From positions 5,270,001-5,334,000 of the forward strand of contig NZ_CP010976.1 of NCBI RefSeq assembly GCF_000949425.1: a stretch of 64,000 nucleotides of DNA, in the 5' to 3' direction. Positions within the stretch are counted from its first letter, which is position 1. Every line of letters starts with the position of its first letter. Below are positions 44,875 to 54,615 of this stretch, piece by piece. The position numbers were made by a program, and so were the translations under genes. The notes under the pieces are model-generated. The model made no database searches. It was given only the letters and a program-made list of their open reading frames with translations, and was not told where the DNA came from. The DNA is from Paenibacillus sp. IHBB 10380 (lineage in GTDB: Bacteria > Bacillota > Bacilli > Paenibacillales > Paenibacillaceae).

Positions 44875-45831
44875 TTAATGATATACAGTTAATCCGTTGA
44901 TATTATCGCGGATAATGTCACAAGAAGTGTTGAACAAATAGGATTCCTCTTCGTTCAATTGCAACTCCACAATTTCCTGAATCCCTTCACTGCTAATAAT
45001 GGCTGGAACACCGATACATACATTAGACTGCCCATACTCTCCATCAAGTACAGCAGAAACCGCAATAATTTTATGATCATCGTTGAGAATGGATCTTGTA
45101 ATGAACGCAAGTGCGCTGCCAATTCCGAAATGGGTAGAACCTTTACGGGTGAAAATCTCCCAACCTGCATCTTTGGTTTTCTTGGCAATATCTACGAGGT
45201 CTAGATTCTGAAATCGTTCCCGGTGCTGAGCTAAAATATGCAGAATAGGCTTTCCGCCAATAGTAACGTGCGACCACGCTACGAATTGAGACTCGCCATG
45301 TTCCCCCATGGCATAGCCATTCACACTGCGGGGGTCGATGGAGAATACATCTGATAGTAGTGTCTTAAGACGTGAGGAATCAATGGAGGTTCCAGTACCA
45401 ATGACCTTGTGACGTGGGAATCCAGAAATTTTCCACACCATGTAAGATACAATATCTACGGGATTGGCAGCAATGACAAAAATGCCATCAAAGCCACTTT
45501 TTATAATAGGAGTAACAATTTCCTTCGTTATAATAGCAGCTTCATCTAGCAGGTCTAGCCGTGTCTGCCCTGGTTTCGGATTAGCTCCGGCTGCAATGAT
45601 AATAACATTCATGTCCCCACAGTCGACGTAGGTTCCGGCATATACCTTGGTACGGGTGTGTGTGAATTCCATGCAATGCGATAAATCCATGGCTTGGGCA
45701 AGAGCACGGTCATAGGTGCGATCAACCATCATGATCTCATCACATATGGACTGATTAATCATAGAATAAGCACAGCTTGAGCCAACCATGCCAGAACCTA
45801 TAATGGCAACTTTTCTAGATTTAGCCTTCAT
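44875..45831 (-). CDS. ldh: L-lactate dehydrogenase
   Basis: A 318-residue NAD-dependent dehydrogenase reducing pyruvate to L-lactate. Rossmann motif [30 protein letters not shown] (substrate Arg in QTRLD), [16 protein letters not shown], and the active-site segment [20 protein letters not shown] with catalytic His. GGAGGGATTGATGTAAA precedes the ATG. Monocistronic; no clear Rex operator is visible upstream. Confidence 0.95.
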   Translation of the reverse strand: MKAKSRKVAIIGSGMVGSSCAYSMINQSICDEIMMVDRTYDRALAQAMDLSHCMEFTHTRTKVYAGTYVDCGDMNVIIIAAGANPKPGQTRLDLLDEAAIITKEIVTPIIKSGFDGIFVIAANPVDIVSYMVWKISGFPRHKVIGTGTSIDSSRLKTLLSDVFSIDPRSVNGYAMGEHGESQFVAWSHVTIGGKPILHILAQHRERFQNLDLVDIAKKTKDAGWEIFTRKGSTHFGIGSALAFITRSILNDDHKIIAVSAVLDGEYGQSNVCIGVPAIISSEGIQEIVELQLNEEESYLFNTSCDIIRDNINGLTVYH

Positions 45832-46021
45832 TTTACATCAATCCCTCCATAAATTGAGTATTTACGTACGACATTTTTTGTATAAGGGATGGAAGACCGC
45901 TTATTGTGGTCTATTGGATAGGTGAAAACCTCGAAAGAGCGAAAGGTTGTATCGTCTTAGGTGTTATGGATGAATGGATAAGGGAATTGGCAGTAGTAGA
46001 AGCTTATTCAATCATGAGGCC

Positions 46022-46044
46022 CTACCTTGAGTGGATCAAGGTAG
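46022..46044. repeat. Perfect 9-bp hairpin in the ldh-ccdC gap
   Basis: CTACCTTGA-GTGGA-TCAAGGTAG. There is no T run directly after it. The gap 45832-46073 otherwise holds the ldh promoter region and an open frame (45906-46115) with no recognisable product. Confidence 0.5.
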
Positions 46045-46073
46045 AGTTGGTGATGAGAGTAGGAATGTTCATG

Positions 46074-46553
46074 TTAGTTACGGGTCAACTGCTTAAATTC
46101 TTTGTACATAAATAGACGCCACCGTAATATCATTCCAAAAGCTAATAAAAAGAACAGAGCTCCAGATTGTGCAATGGAAACGTGTTGTTCAATAACTTGA
46201 TGGAGTGCTGTACGAATAACGAGCAGGCCGAATAGTATCACTATGAAACTTCGAGAACGCTCCGCGTAGATCAAATCCTCAATTTTTTTAAAGTGAGTAC
46301 TACGAATAAGTGGGTAAGAGAATATAAACCAGCCCACTATGAATGAAACGAGAGCCCACCATAAGGGGATATGCGTCACAGGTACAACAAACATCAAGAA
46401 GCCTGTTGACATTCCTAGCGGGGGAATAATGATTTTCTTAATGGTCACAGGTTTGTTGCTAGCTTTTAGTCTAATGAATATAGTTAGCAGTGCGAGAACG
46501 ATAGCACCAATGGTACTACCTAGTTGAAGATATGAGGGACTAATGTTAGGCAA
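46074..46553 (-). CDS. ccdC: CcdC-like membrane protein
   Basis: A 159-residue integral membrane protein with about five hydrophobic segments. IKKIIIPPLGMSTGFLMFVV, IRSTHFKKIEDLIYAERSRS and ALFFLLAFGMILRWRLFMYK correspond to the CcdC family linked to cytochrome c biogenesis in Bacillus. Its biochemical role is not settled. The normal partner ccdA is not nearby. Confidence 0.85.
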   Translation of the reverse strand: MPNISPSYLQLGSTIGAIVLALLTIFIRLKASNKPVTIKKIIIPPLGMSTGFLMFVVPVTHIPLWWALVSFIVGWFIFSYPLIRSTHFKKIEDLIYAERSRSFIVILFGLLVIRTALHQVIEQHVSIAQSGALFFLLAFGMILRWRLFMYKEFKQLTRN

Positions 46554-46681
46554 GTTCTAAACCCCTCTCTATAATAATTTACAATTTGAAGTATATTTAT
46601 TATAACACACTGTTGAAGACATTCAATTGAAGACTGCTGTAACTCATTATTACCTCAATAGAAGGGGGTTATCCCTGTTCT

Positions 46682-47242
46682 CTAATGCTTCAGCCCTTGA
46701 AGAAAAGTATCGATCATATAGTGTAGACTTTCATCCCGGTCGATACTCATACGGAAGCCGTCGTTCTGCTCAAGTGAAGCGAATCCGTGCAGAAGACTTC
46801 GTAAACCACGGACACTATGAATAGTCTGAACTTCTCCCAATTGAAAAGGTTCTAATACACGTATAATCATTTCAACCAAAGCATTGCCTGCTTCTTCTAA
46901 GTCCGAACTAGTTATAGATTGAGGGCGATAAACAGCTTCATAAAGACCAGGATGGAGTCTGGCAAATTTAACATAGCTAATTGCGAGACTACGTGCCGCT
47001 TCATTACCTGATTTACCGATGACTGCATCAATCATCATGTGCCGAAGTTGTTGTAATCCATACACGGCAAGGTCGACTCGGAGTCCGGGTAAACCATCGA
47101 TGTGATTATATAACGAAGGGGAGCGTATACTTAGTTTCTCTGCGAGCGCGGAGAGTGTTAGGGTCTCTAAGCCGTGCTTATCGGCAAGCTCTGTTGCAGC
47201 AGCTAATATAATGTTGCGATCCAATCCCATTTTTTTTACCAT
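46682..47242 (-). CDS. TetR family regulator (WHG-domain type)
   Basis: A 186-residue repressor. Helix-turn-helix: ILAAATELADKHGLETLTLS and EKLSIRSPSLYNHIDGLPGL. The C-terminal part (YVKFARLHPGLYEAVYRP, VRGLRSLLHGFASLE) matches the WHG ligand-binding domain. The ATG overlaps the stop of the MBL gene by one base (TAATG) and follows GAAGGAGAAATC; the longer frame lies within the MBL gene. It presumably represses the pair through the operators at 47979-48015. Confidence 0.9.
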   Translation of the reverse strand: MVKKMGLDRNIILAAATELADKHGLETLTLSALAEKLSIRSPSLYNHIDGLPGLRVDLAVYGLQQLRHMMIDAVIGKSGNEAARSLAISYVKFARLHPGLYEAVYRPQSITSSDLEEAGNALVEMIIRVLEPFQLGEVQTIHSVRGLRSLLHGFASLEQNDGFRMSIDRDESLHYMIDTFLQGLKH

Positions 47243-47958
47243 TATGATTTCTCCTTCAGAGCAGCTTGTGCTTTCGTAATAGCTAGTTGTATAGCATGAG
47301 TAGGATTTTGTATAACGAGTCCATGGCCTACAGCAAGCCAAGTTGGTTCTAGTAGTGCTAGACGTCTAGCGCTTTCTAGTGCAATTGATTTATTCCATGT
47401 TGCGAGTGCTGGAAACGGAAATAGGGGATTCAGATGACCAGAGACCGCTAAGCCGCCGCGTGTCTGGAAGGCATCTCCGGCAATAAGTATATTACTGCGA
47501 GTATCCATGAATGCCATATGTCCAGGTGTATGGCCGGGGGAGGCAATAGCTTGTAATGAGCCTATGCGGTCATCGTCCCCTAGTAAAAAATCTGGTGTAG
47601 TCTTAATGTTGGTGGGTATATCTCCACGTATCTTAGTCTGTGGTTCATGAGCTTCAAGGTCCAAGTTTCCTGAGAGTAGGGCTTGATCACGCCGTGAAAT
47701 ATATACCTTCGAGTCAGGTAAAGCTGTCTTAAGAACATCAAGAGCCCCGACATGATCGCCATGAGCATGAGTTAGAACAATCCGGACAATCGGTTTACCT
47801 AGGTCAGACGCAGCTCTAAGTATTCCATTCTTACTAAAAGACATACCCGTATCAATCAGTGTTAACCCATCCTCTTCTTCTATAAGGTACACATTGATTG
47901 GAAATAGACGCGGAAGAAAGGAAATCTGATGTACTTTTCCTATCGATATTACTCGCAT
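47242..47958 (-). CDS. MBL-fold metallo-hydrolase
   Basis: A 238-residue enzyme with the full metal set: LTHAHGDHVGALD, ASPGHTPGHMAFMD, LIAGDAFQT and AVGHG. YLIEEEDGLTLIDTGM precedes it. This is the glyoxalase-II/YqgX-like quorum-quenching or hydroxyacyl-thioester hydrolase group; substrate unknown. It is coupled to a TetR gene, suggesting induction by a small toxic or signalling molecule that it removes. Confidence 0.88.
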   Translation of the reverse strand: MRVISIGKVHQISFLPRLFPINVYLIEEEDGLTLIDTGMSFSKNGILRAASDLGKPIVRIVLTHAHGDHVGALDVLKTALPDSKVYISRRDQALLSGNLDLEAHEPQTKIRGDIPTNIKTTPDFLLGDDDRIGSLQAIASPGHTPGHMAFMDTRSNILIAGDAFQTRGGLAVSGHLNPLFPFPALATWNKSIALESARRLALLEPTWLAVGHGLVIQNPTHAIQLAITKAQAALKEKS

Positions 47959-47978
47959 AGTAATCCTCCTAAATTTAA

Positions 47979-48015
47979 ACTAATGTAGTTAGTATAATAA
48001 CTAATGTTATTAGTT
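47979..48015 (-). promoter_or_regulatory. Tandem TetR-type operators before the MBL-tetR pair
   Basis: ACTAATGTAGTTAGT (47979-47993) and AACTAATGTTATTAGTT (47999-48015) are two imperfect palindromes 20 bases apart (start to start), upstream of the MBL start. Two helical turns of spacing suits a pair of TetR dimers. Confidence 0.7.
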
Positions 48016-48157
48016 TTGTCAATGAGGCTTGTGATTATAGTTAAGGACCTATCCTTCATAAGGACTCATTTTTGTAGGATATGAGGTTACATATCGTAAG
48101 TATACTTGACATAAAAAACTGTTATATATATATTTACAGATGAGAGGGAGCGATGTA

Positions 48158-48580
48158 ATGAATAGTGAATTTAATATTGCCGTCCATTGTTTAACCCTAC
48201 TTAGTTTAAAAAAAGACCATATGGCGAACAGTGATGATATTGCGAAAAGTGTCTGTACACATCCTGCTCGTATCCGTAAAGTACTTGGGTTGCTTCGCAA
48301 ACAAGGTTATGTCACGACAAAGGAAGGTGTTGGTGGAGGCTACTTGCTAAACATCAACAGTGATGAATTAACACTTGGCGATTTGTATCGATTGCTTGCG
48401 CGAGGTTCGCTACAACCGAATTGGTGTTCCGGTGGTGGAGAAGCCGCTTGTGTAGTATCTGAACACATCCAAGAGGTAATGGAACAAATCTATGATAGTG
48501 GAGAATTGGTGTTAGAACGTCATTACGATAGCATCACTTTAGCTGATGTAACTCGTGATATTCAAGCAGGTCCTAAATAA
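48158..48580 (+). CDS. Rrf2 family transcriptional regulator (YwnA-like)
   Basis: A 140-residue winged-helix regulator. NIAVHCLTLLSLKKDHMANS, CTHPARIRKVLGLLRKQGYV and TKEGVGGGYLLNI are the Rrf2 DNA-binding features. One Cys (NWCSGGGEAAC region) could be sensory, but the three-Cys iron-sulfur set of IscR/NsrR is absent. ATG 48158 follows GAGAGGGAG. Its target is unknown; a lactonase gene and a sulfate operon follow downstream, and sulfur regulator CymR is also an Rrf2 protein. Confidence 0.9.
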   Translation: MNSEFNIAVHCLTLLSLKKDHMANSDDIAKSVCTHPARIRKVLGLLRKQGYVTTKEGVGGGYLLNINSDELTLGDLYRLLARGSLQPNWCSGGGEAACVVSEHIQEVMEQIYDSGELVLERHYDSITLADVTRDIQAGPK

Positions 48581-48595
48581 GATGATGGTTCTCTT

Positions 48596-48621
48596 TAACC
48601 CGGTGAAAACCGGGTTATTTT
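48596..48621 (+). terminator. Terminator after the Rrf2 gene
   Basis: TAACCCGGT-GAAA-ACCGGGTTA followed by TTTT. Confidence 0.9.
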
Positions 48622-48777
48622 AGTTATACTGACATACGTTAATTGTCATTGTACATATATAATTAATGAATTATATTTAACGGTGAGGATAGGGGGGTAT
48701 GAAGTCGGTTTGATATGTGGATTCTTAAATGGGGTAATAAATAATTTAAATAACCAAATAATAGGAGTGATTTTAAT

Positions 48778-49824
48778 ATGAATATGCATAATGAGACATT
48801 ATTTTATACGGCTAATTCAACGTCGAGAGAAGAGAAAGGTATTTATGTGTGTGCTCTAAATGGAAATGACGGTTCTATGCGTATTGTAAGTACGATCGCT
48901 GGTATCGCAAGTTGCTCCTACCTGACTCTTAATTCAGCAGGGGATCGATTGTACGCAGTAAGTGAAGTGTCGGAGGGTGAAGTCCTAGTCTATTCGGTTG
49001 ATAAGAAGACGGGTGAACTTCATCAGATAGATCGTAAGCCAACAGAAGGAGCCGATCCTTGCTATATTAGCCTTTCTAAGGATGAAAAGTTTGTATTCGT
49101 TTCCAACTATTCAGGGGGGCAGGTTAATGTATTCCGTCTTGGGAACGACGGCACATTGGATGAAATGTCATCCCTAGTTGTACATACGGGATCAAGCATA
49201 GACCCGGAGCGACAGGAAGCGGCGCATCCTCATTCTGTTTTTGCAGATACTTCAGGTCAGTATGTTATGGTCTGTGACCTTGGATTAGATCAGATTGTAA
49301 TCTACCGCCTTGAAGATGGCATTCTAGTCACACATCATGAAGTGGATCTTCCGCCAGGATCAGGTCCTCGTCACTTTGATTTTCACCCTGATAAGAAATG
49401 GGGGTATGTTGTGAATGAGCTTAATAATACAATTACCGTATGTGCATATAACGAGACGTCCGCAGATTTGAGAATATTGCAAAGTATCTCTTCACTCCCA
49501 TCAGATTATCAAGGAATCAGTTATGTATCGGACATTCATATATCTGCTTGTGGTCGCTTCTTATATGTTTCGAATCGTGGATTTGACAGCATAGGTCTCT
49601 TTTTGATTGATCCTGATACAGGTGGACTTGAGGCTGTGGAATGGGTATCCACTCGTGGAGTAACACCACGGAATTTTGCGATTTCACCTTCCGGGCATAT
49701 TATTGTAGCTAATCAGAATAGTGCGAACGTGATATCGTTCTCAGTGGACTCCGATACAGGGTGTCTGACAGAGACGGGGTTCAACCTTCAAATACCTAAA
49801 CCAATGTGCATTCAACCTGTGTAA
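48778..49824 (+). CDS. 6-phosphogluconolactonase-type beta-propeller (lactonase family)
   Basis: A 348-residue seven-bladed propeller. LSKDEKFVFVSNYSGGQVNV, AHPHSVFADTSGQYVMVCDL, GSGPRHFDFHPDKKWGYVVN, IHISACGRFLYVSNRGFDSI and PRNFAISPSGHIIVANQNSA are the family's blade motifs. Such proteins (YkgB/Pgl) hydrolyse 6-phosphogluconolactone or related sugar lactones. AGGAGTGATTTTA precedes the ATG; another ATG lies two codons in. Own promoter, not linked to pentose-phosphate genes here. Confidence 0.9.
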   Translation: MNMHNETLFYTANSTSREEKGIYVCALNGNDGSMRIVSTIAGIASCSYLTLNSAGDRLYAVSEVSEGEVLVYSVDKKTGELHQIDRKPTEGADPCYISLSKDEKFVFVSNYSGGQVNVFRLGNDGTLDEMSSLVVHTGSSIDPERQEAAHPHSVFADTSGQYVMVCDLGLDQIVIYRLEDGILVTHHEVDLPPGSGPRHFDFHPDKKWGYVVNELNNTITVCAYNETSADLRILQSISSLPSDYQGISYVSDIHISACGRFLYVSNRGFDSIGLFLIDPDTGGLEAVEWVSTRGVTPRNFAISPSGHIIVANQNSANVISFSVDSDTGCLTETGFNLQIPKPMCIQPV

Positions 49825-49962
49825 TCTCAATAATCAAGCGAAAATGAAATCAATTTGAATCATGAATAAAAAAAGGTTTGACAGTTAAGCCAATGCTCAT
49901 TACAATAACGACATACCTAACTAAACAGGTAGGAATAATAAAATAATTGTTCTTACCGTACA

Positions 49963-50048
49963 GACGGAGGAATATCATCACTTGTAAGCTGCACACACGA
50001 ATCTCTTGGAGATCGGTGTGACAGCTGGAGTTGATGTATTCCTTCGTC
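49963..50048 (+). ncRNA. Long imperfect hairpin leader of the sulfate operon
   Basis: GACGGAGGAATA (49963) pairs with TATTCCTTCGTC (ending 50048), CATCA with TGATG, AGCTG with CAGCT, ACAC with GTGT and finally ATCTC with GAGAT near the tip. It is an 86-base, almost continuous stem-loop ending 54 bases before the binding-protein gene. It has no following T run and shows none of the S-box (SAM) motifs. CATACCTAACTAAACAGGTA before it (about 49911-49930) contains a TACCT/AGGTA palindrome that could be an operator. Confidence 0.55.
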
Positions 50049-50102
50049 TATTTGTTGTTCCCAGACTTGCAGGGTAGAGAAGAATGACTAGGGGTGAAGA
50101 GG

Positions 50103-51176
50103 ATGAAAAAGGGGATAAAACAAGGGGTTTTGATGGCTGTAGTACTACTGATGACTGCGGCGATGGCTGCATGCGGAAACAAGACAACAGAGACTAAGGT
50201 TACGGGAACTACGAATACAACAGGGACAGAACAACTGAAAGATGTAGAGTTACTAAATGTATCTTATGATCCGACACGGGAGCTTTACGAGCAATATAAT
50301 AAGGCGTTCACCGCTTATTGGCAGAAGGAAAAGGGACAGAAGGTTACGATTAAGCAATCTCACGGCGGTTCTGGCAAGCAGAGTAGATCCGTTATTGATG
50401 GGCTTGAAGCGGATGTAGTGACACTGGCACTTGGATATGATATTGATGCCCTTCAGGATAAAGGTCTCATTAGTGAGGGCTGGGAGAGCAAGTTCGAGTT
50501 GAATAGCTCACCCTACACATCGACTATTGTGTTCTTAGTCCGTAAGGGGAATCCCAAGAATATTAAGGACTGGTCGGATTTAATTAAAGACGGTGTGGAA
50601 GTCATCACGCCTAACCCTAAAACTTCAGGTGGAGCGCGTTGGAACTATCTTGCTGCATGGGGATATGCTCTGAAGCAGAACAACAATGATGAAGCGAAAG
50701 CTCAGGAATTTCTAAAGGCATTGTTCGCTCATGTTCCTGTTTTAGATACGGGTGCACGTGGATCTACGACGACTTTTGTTGAACGGGGAATCGGGGATGT
50801 GTTGATTGCATGGGAGAATGAAGCCATTCTATCTGTCAAAGAATTAGGTCCTGATAAATTTGATGTTGTATATCCTCCATTGAGTATATTGGCAGAACCT
50901 CCGGTAGCCATAGTAGATAAGGTGGTTGATAAACGGGGGACACGTGAGGTGTCTGAAGCTTATTTGAAGTATTTGTATAGTGAAGAAGGGCAGACCATTG
51001 CTGCTGATAATTTCTATCGTCCAACACTGGGTAGTATTAAAGAGAAATTTAAGGATTCCTTTCCTGACATTGAACTTTTCACGCTAAAAGATGTATTTGG
51101 AACCTGGAGAGAAACGCAAGAGAAGCATTTCAATGATGGTGGAGTGTTTGATCAGATTTACGTACCAGGAAACTAG
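50103..51176 (+). CDS. sbp: Sulfate/thiosulfate ABC transporter substrate-binding lipoprotein
   Basis: A 357-residue receptor with lipobox MAACGN near residue 24. [60 protein letters not shown] and [20 protein letters not shown] are the hallmark sulfate-binding segments. ATG 50103 lies ten bases after AGGGG; GTG 50094 is an alternative. First gene of a sulfate uptake operon with cysT and cysW. Confidence 0.95.
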   Translation: MKKGIKQGVLMAVVLLMTAAMAACGNKTTETKVTGTTNTTGTEQLKDVELLNVSYDPTRELYEQYNKAFTAYWQKEKGQKVTIKQSHGGSGKQSRSVIDGLEADVVTLALGYDIDALQDKGLISEGWESKFELNSSPYTSTIVFLVRKGNPKNIKDWSDLIKDGVEVITPNPKTSGGARWNYLAAWGYALKQNNNDEAKAQEFLKALFAHVPVLDTGARGSTTTFVERGIGDVLIAWENEAILSVKELGPDKFDVVYPPLSILAEPPVAIVDKVVDKRGTREVSEAYLKYLYSEEGQTIAADNFYRPTLGSIKEKFKDSFPDIELFTLKDVFGTWRETQEKHFNDGGVFDQIYVPGN

Positions 51177-51180
51177 AACG

Positions 51181-51216
51181 AGAATGATCTAAAGTCATCG
51201 CGCTTTAGATCATTCT
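51181..51216. repeat. Perfect 14-bp hairpin between sbp and cysT
   Basis: AGAATGATCTAAAG / CTTTAGATCATTCT with an eight-base loop, starting five bases after the sbp stop. There is no T run, so it may stabilise the sbp message relative to the permease part rather than end it. Confidence 0.75.
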
Positions 51217-51267
51217 ACATAGCTGATCGGTTCATTAAACCGAAGGCAAGGAGAGGATGAAAGGACC

Positions 51268-52101
51268 ATGAGTCAAGTCAAGAATATCCAGCGTAAAGTA
51301 ATTCCTGGGTTTGGGATTACGATGGGGTTTAGCGTCTTTTATTTAAGCTTGGTTGTATTGCTCCCCTTGACGGCGCTAATCTTCAATTCTACAGGACTTA
51401 CATGGGATAAATTCTGGCATGTGGCGACGGATCCTCGTGTGCTCGCATCTTATCGTGTTAGCTTCACAACTTCAGCGGTAGCCGCATTATTGGATACTGT
51501 GCTTGGACTCCTTCTAGCTTGGGTATTAGTACGATACAACTTTCCAGGAAAGGCGCTGTTTGATGCGTTGATTGATCTACCATTTGCATTACCTACTGCG
51601 GTAGCTGGTATATCACTAACTGCGTTATATGCACAGAATGGATGGATTGGCTCTATGTTAGAGCCACTTGGCATTAAGGTGGCATTCACACCGATTGGGA
51701 TTACAATTGCGTTGATGTTCATTGGCATACCGTTCGTTGTACGGACAGTACAGCCTGTACTACAGGATATGGAGAAGGATGCTGAGGAAGCCGCTGCTAT
51801 GCTGGGGGCCGGACGTTTTCGTACTTTTCGTAAAGTGCTGCTTCCTGAGCTAGTACCCCCATTGATCACAGGTTTTGCTCTAGCTTTTGCCCGGGGAATT
51901 GGAGAATATGGCTCTGTCGTATTTATCTCAGGTAATATGCCGATGAGAACAGAAATTGCGCCTTTGTTAATTATGGCGAAGCTAGAACAATATGATTACG
52001 CCGGTGCTACAGCCGTAGCGATGATTCTGCTCTTCATTTCATTCTTATTACTTCTCATGATTAACTCATTCCAAAGATGGACCCGCCGAGCCTCTCGCTA
52101 A
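51268..52101 (+). CDS. cysT: Sulfate ABC transporter permease CysT
   Basis: A 277-residue permease with six hydrophobic segments. [20 protein letters not shown] and the EAA loop [20 protein letters not shown], then [20 protein letters not shown], identify CysT/CysU. GGAGAGGATGAAAGGACC precedes the ATG. It pairs with CysW downstream. Confidence 0.95.
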   Translation: MSQVKNIQRKVIPGFGITMGFSVFYLSLVVLLPLTALIFNSTGLTWDKFWHVATDPRVLASYRVSFTTSAVAALLDTVLGLLLAWVLVRYNFPGKALFDALIDLPFALPTAVAGISLTALYAQNGWIGSMLEPLGIKVAFTPIGITIALMFIGIPFVVRTVQPVLQDMEKDAEEAAAMLGAGRFRTFRKVLLPELVPPLITGFALAFARGIGEYGSVVFISGNMPMRTEIAPLLIMAKLEQYDYAGATAVAMILLFISFLLLLMINSFQRWTRRASR

Positions 52102-52114
52102 TAAGGTAGACTAG

Positions 52115-52193
52115 ATAGAATGAACTAAAGACGAACCCTCATATTCATGATCTTTACTAGAATTTATAGAGTTTAAACTTTAGTTCAATCTAT
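52115..52193. repeat. Inverted repeat between cysT and cysW
   Basis: ATAGAATGAACTAAAG (52115-52130) and CTTTAGTTCAATCTAT (52178-52193) pair over 16 bases with one mismatch around a 47-base spacer. The left arm is part of CTAGATAGAATGAACTAA (52111-52128), which recurs exactly at 55099-55116 before the NAD(P)-binding gene. Confidence 0.65.
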
Positions 52194-52238
52194 ATAGATG
52201 ATTTGGATAATACACTTGAACAAAAAGGAGAATTTCAT

Positions 52239-53099
52239 ATGGCGGGTTCTGTACCTTTAATGATACCACCACGAAAGGCGACTTCCCCTTCGGCAACTAC
52301 AGAAGCGGTGTGGGTCAAATGGTTATTGATTGGATGTGCCATCTTAGTACTTCTCTGGTTAATTGTGCTACCGCTTGTCATTGTTATTACGGAGGCACTC
52401 AAACGAGGTTGGTCGGTATATGCGATGGCATTAACGGACCCCGATGCTTTATCTGCTTTGAAGCTAACCTTATGGGTTGCTTTAATTACGGTACCTCTTA
52501 ATACCGTATTCGGGGTGGCTGCAGCATGGGCAATTACGAAATTTAAATTCCGAGGTAAAGGACTATTCATGACTCTGATTGATCTTCCATTCGCAGTCTC
52601 GCCCGTTATTGGTGGATTGGTCTATGTACTGGTGTTTGGTGCACAGGGATGGCTCGGGCCATGGTTGTCTGACCATGATATCAAAATTATATTTGCTGTT
52701 CCTGGAATTATCTTGGCAACATTGTTCATCACTTTTCCTTTTGTAGCGAGAGAACTGATTCCTCTGATGGAGGATCAAGGGGTACAGGAAGAAGAGGCCG
52801 CGGTGACGCTAGGCGCACATGGTTGGCAGATCTTCTGGAAAGTTACTTTACCCAACATCAAGTGGGGCTTGCTCTACGGGATTATTCTGTGTAATGCAAG
52901 GGCCATGGGGGAGTTCGGGGCTGTCTCCGTTGTATCGGGACATATACGTGGAGAGACGAATACATTACCTTTACACGTGGAGATTCTTTATAACGAATAT
53001 CAGTTCTCTGCATCCTTTGCGGTGGCGTCATTATTACTATTGCTTGCGATGGTTACTTTATTGTTAAAAAGCTGGTTTTCACGGCAAAATGATCGTTGA
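52239..53099 (+). CDS. cysW: Sulfate ABC transporter permease CysW
   Basis: A 286-residue permease. [40 protein letters not shown] (EAA loop) and [20 protein letters not shown] are diagnostic. ATG 52239 is eight bases after AAAAAGGAG; the longer frame (52203) precedes that site. No cysA ATPase follows, so the energising subunit must be encoded elsewhere or shared. Confidence 0.95.
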   Translation: MAGSVPLMIPPRKATSPSATTEAVWVKWLLIGCAILVLLWLIVLPLVIVITEALKRGWSVYAMALTDPDALSALKLTLWVALITVPLNTVFGVAAAWAITKFKFRGKGLFMTLIDLPFAVSPVIGGLVYVLVFGAQGWLGPWLSDHDIKIIFAVPGIILATLFITFPFVARELIPLMEDQGVQEEEAAVTLGAHGWQIFWKVTLPNIKWGLLYGIILCNARAMGEFGAVSVVSGHIRGETNTLPLHVEILYNEYQFSASFAVASLLLLLAMVTLLLKSWFSRQNDR

Positions 53100-53231
53100 C
53101 ATCTCTTTTAGGAGCATGATACATTTAATTCACACTAAATTAACTGGAAAAGAAGGAATATAAAGGGTTGTTGTAAAGGAAGTAGCAAAATCATGAAGGA
53201 ATTATGAATTGGGGAGAGGGAGGCGATCATC

Positions 53232-53456
53232 TTGGCAAAACCACTTAAGGTAGATGAGGTATGGATAGCGCGCATTACTGATCTTCTAAATAATATGGAA
53301 TTTGGCTCACTACAGATTGTGGTGCACGAAGGTCAAATTGTTCAAATGGAACGAACGGATCGCAAACGTTTTGAGAACACATCTTCTGGGTCTGTTAAGT
53401 CTAATGAAGTCTCGCGCATCGCATCCCCACATTTTAGGAAATCTAGTTCAAGGTAA
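53232..53456 (+). CDS. yezD: YezD-like small protein
   Basis: A 74-residue protein of the YezD (DUF2292) family. VDEVWIARITDLLNNMEFGS and LQIVVHEGQIVQMERTDRKR are its core; the Ser/Arg-rich tail is extra. TTG start eight bases after GGGAGAGGGAGG. YezD members cluster with sulfur-assimilation genes; their role is unknown. It lies 132 bases after cysW with no terminator between, so co-transcription is likely. Confidence 0.85.
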   Translation: MAKPLKVDEVWIARITDLLNNMEFGSLQIVVHEGQIVQMERTDRKRFENTSSGSVKSNEVSRIASPHFRKSSSR

Positions 53457-53471
53457 TTAGCGATGAATAAC

Positions 53472-53539
53472 AAATAGCCTCAGGTGTTCATGTGAAGCTC
53501 TCCTTTTGAGAAGAAGAGACAGGACACTCGAGGCTATTT
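53472..53539. terminator. Bidirectional terminator after yezD
   Basis: AAATAGCCTC pairs with GAGGCTATTT, with TGT/ACA inside and a smaller hairpin in the loop. It separates yezD from the convergent membrane-protein gene. Confidence 0.75.
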
Positions 53540-53585
53540 CTAATGACTACACGAAATGTGTAATATATTAAAGGAGCCTTTGATG

Positions 53586-54530
53586 TTATTCTGTGTTGTT
53601 TCGGTCATTCTTGGAACTAGAAAGGATGCGATCTGAACGTGAACCGGGAACAGATAGAGGATCTTCCTCTTGAATTAAAGGAGTTGCTTCCGTAAGTGAA
53701 AGATCACGACCTGCATAAGGTCTCTCTCGGCGGGAACGATTAGGGGTAAACCTAAAGCCTGCTAAATATAGGATGAGCTGAGCAGCTAGAATATAAGGGG
53801 CGATAAATAATCCTAGCATATGAAACAGCGCAACCGCAGAGATTAATATACATAATAGAGTATATATAACACGATAGGATGTGCGTTTAGTATCCCTCAA
53901 TGCAAGGTACAGTGAGAAGGTGGCTACAAGGCAAGAGACAAAGCGAACCCAAGCATGAATGGTTTCCCAGGGAAAAGAACCCGAGTTAACTGAGACCTTA
54001 AGAACTTGATACAGTTGAAAACTCCAGAGAAGAACGGCTATAGCTGTTGCGAAGGGTACGGCTGGCTTCAGTAATAGCCAGAAGCTTAGTCCCCAACTAG
54101 GATTATCTAGCTTTCGTAAAAGAGTACTTTGTTCCTCAATTCTACGATTGACCTCACGCTCTAATGATTTATATAGTAGTTGAAGCCGAGATTCATCTCG
54201 TTCTCTTATGTAAGCGTCGATCTGTTCTTGTAAATCACGTGTTAATAGAGGTGCTGCTTTACATTCCTGTAGTAGTGAAATTAGATGACTTAAATCGTCA
54301 GGGTCTAGAGTATTCTTAGTTGTTATTTCGCTGAGCGGACCCGTTACGCGGCTGTATAGTAGCAAAGATTGCTGAAGTCGTTCTAAACGCTCCTTGCTAG
54401 CTGTTCTCAGTTGCACAGCGGTGCGTATATACATCCATATAAACAGAACGACAGCGAAACCTATAACCATAACGCCTTCTATTGAGCTTATATATGTGGT
54501 GATAAGGGACAACCTCGATCCCTCCTTCAT
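53586..54530 (-). CDS. Uncharacterised multi-pass membrane protein with coiled-coil
   Basis: About 314 residues that I do not recognise. One N-terminal membrane segment (GVMVIGFAVVLFIWMYIRTA) is followed by a charged helical region of about 120 residues (SKERLERLQQSLLLYSRV, LQLLYKSLEREVNRRIEEQS). Four to five membrane segments follow, then a polar tail (EEDPLSVPGSRSDRILSSSK). ATG 54530 follows GGAGAAAGAAAA; TTG 54512 after AAGGAGG is equally plausible and would omit six residues. The layout resembles a regulated membrane sensor or scaffold, but nothing identifies a function. Confidence 0.7.
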   Translation of the reverse strand: MKEGSRLSLITTYISSIEGVMVIGFAVVLFIWMYIRTAVQLRTASKERLERLQQSLLLYSRVTGPLSEITTKNTLDPDDLSHLISLLQECKAAPLLTRDLQEQIDAYIRERDESRLQLLYKSLEREVNRRIEEQSTLLRKLDNPSWGLSFWLLLKPAVPFATAIAVLLWSFQLYQVLKVSVNSGSFPWETIHAWVRFVSCLVATFSLYLALRDTKRTSYRVIYTLLCILISAVALFHMLGLFIAPYILAAQLILYLAGFRFTPNRSRRERPYAGRDLSLTEATPLIQEEDPLSVPGSRSDRILSSSKNDRNNTE

Positions 54531-54615
54531 TTTTCTTTCTCCACTATTGCACAAGCAACGTGAATATTCAAGGCGGCGAAGGTTACAGAGATCGAGGTTG
54601 ATACGGATAGAGGGT

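Noticed and set aside
45906..46115. A 69-codon plus-strand frame between ldh and ccdC.
   Set aside because: It overlaps the ccdC 3' end on the other strand, spans a hairpin and has no clear site or family.
49963..50048. The sulfate-operon leader as an S-box (SAM) riboswitch.
   Set aside because: The conserved S-box blocks and terminator are absent; only one long helical hairpin is seen.
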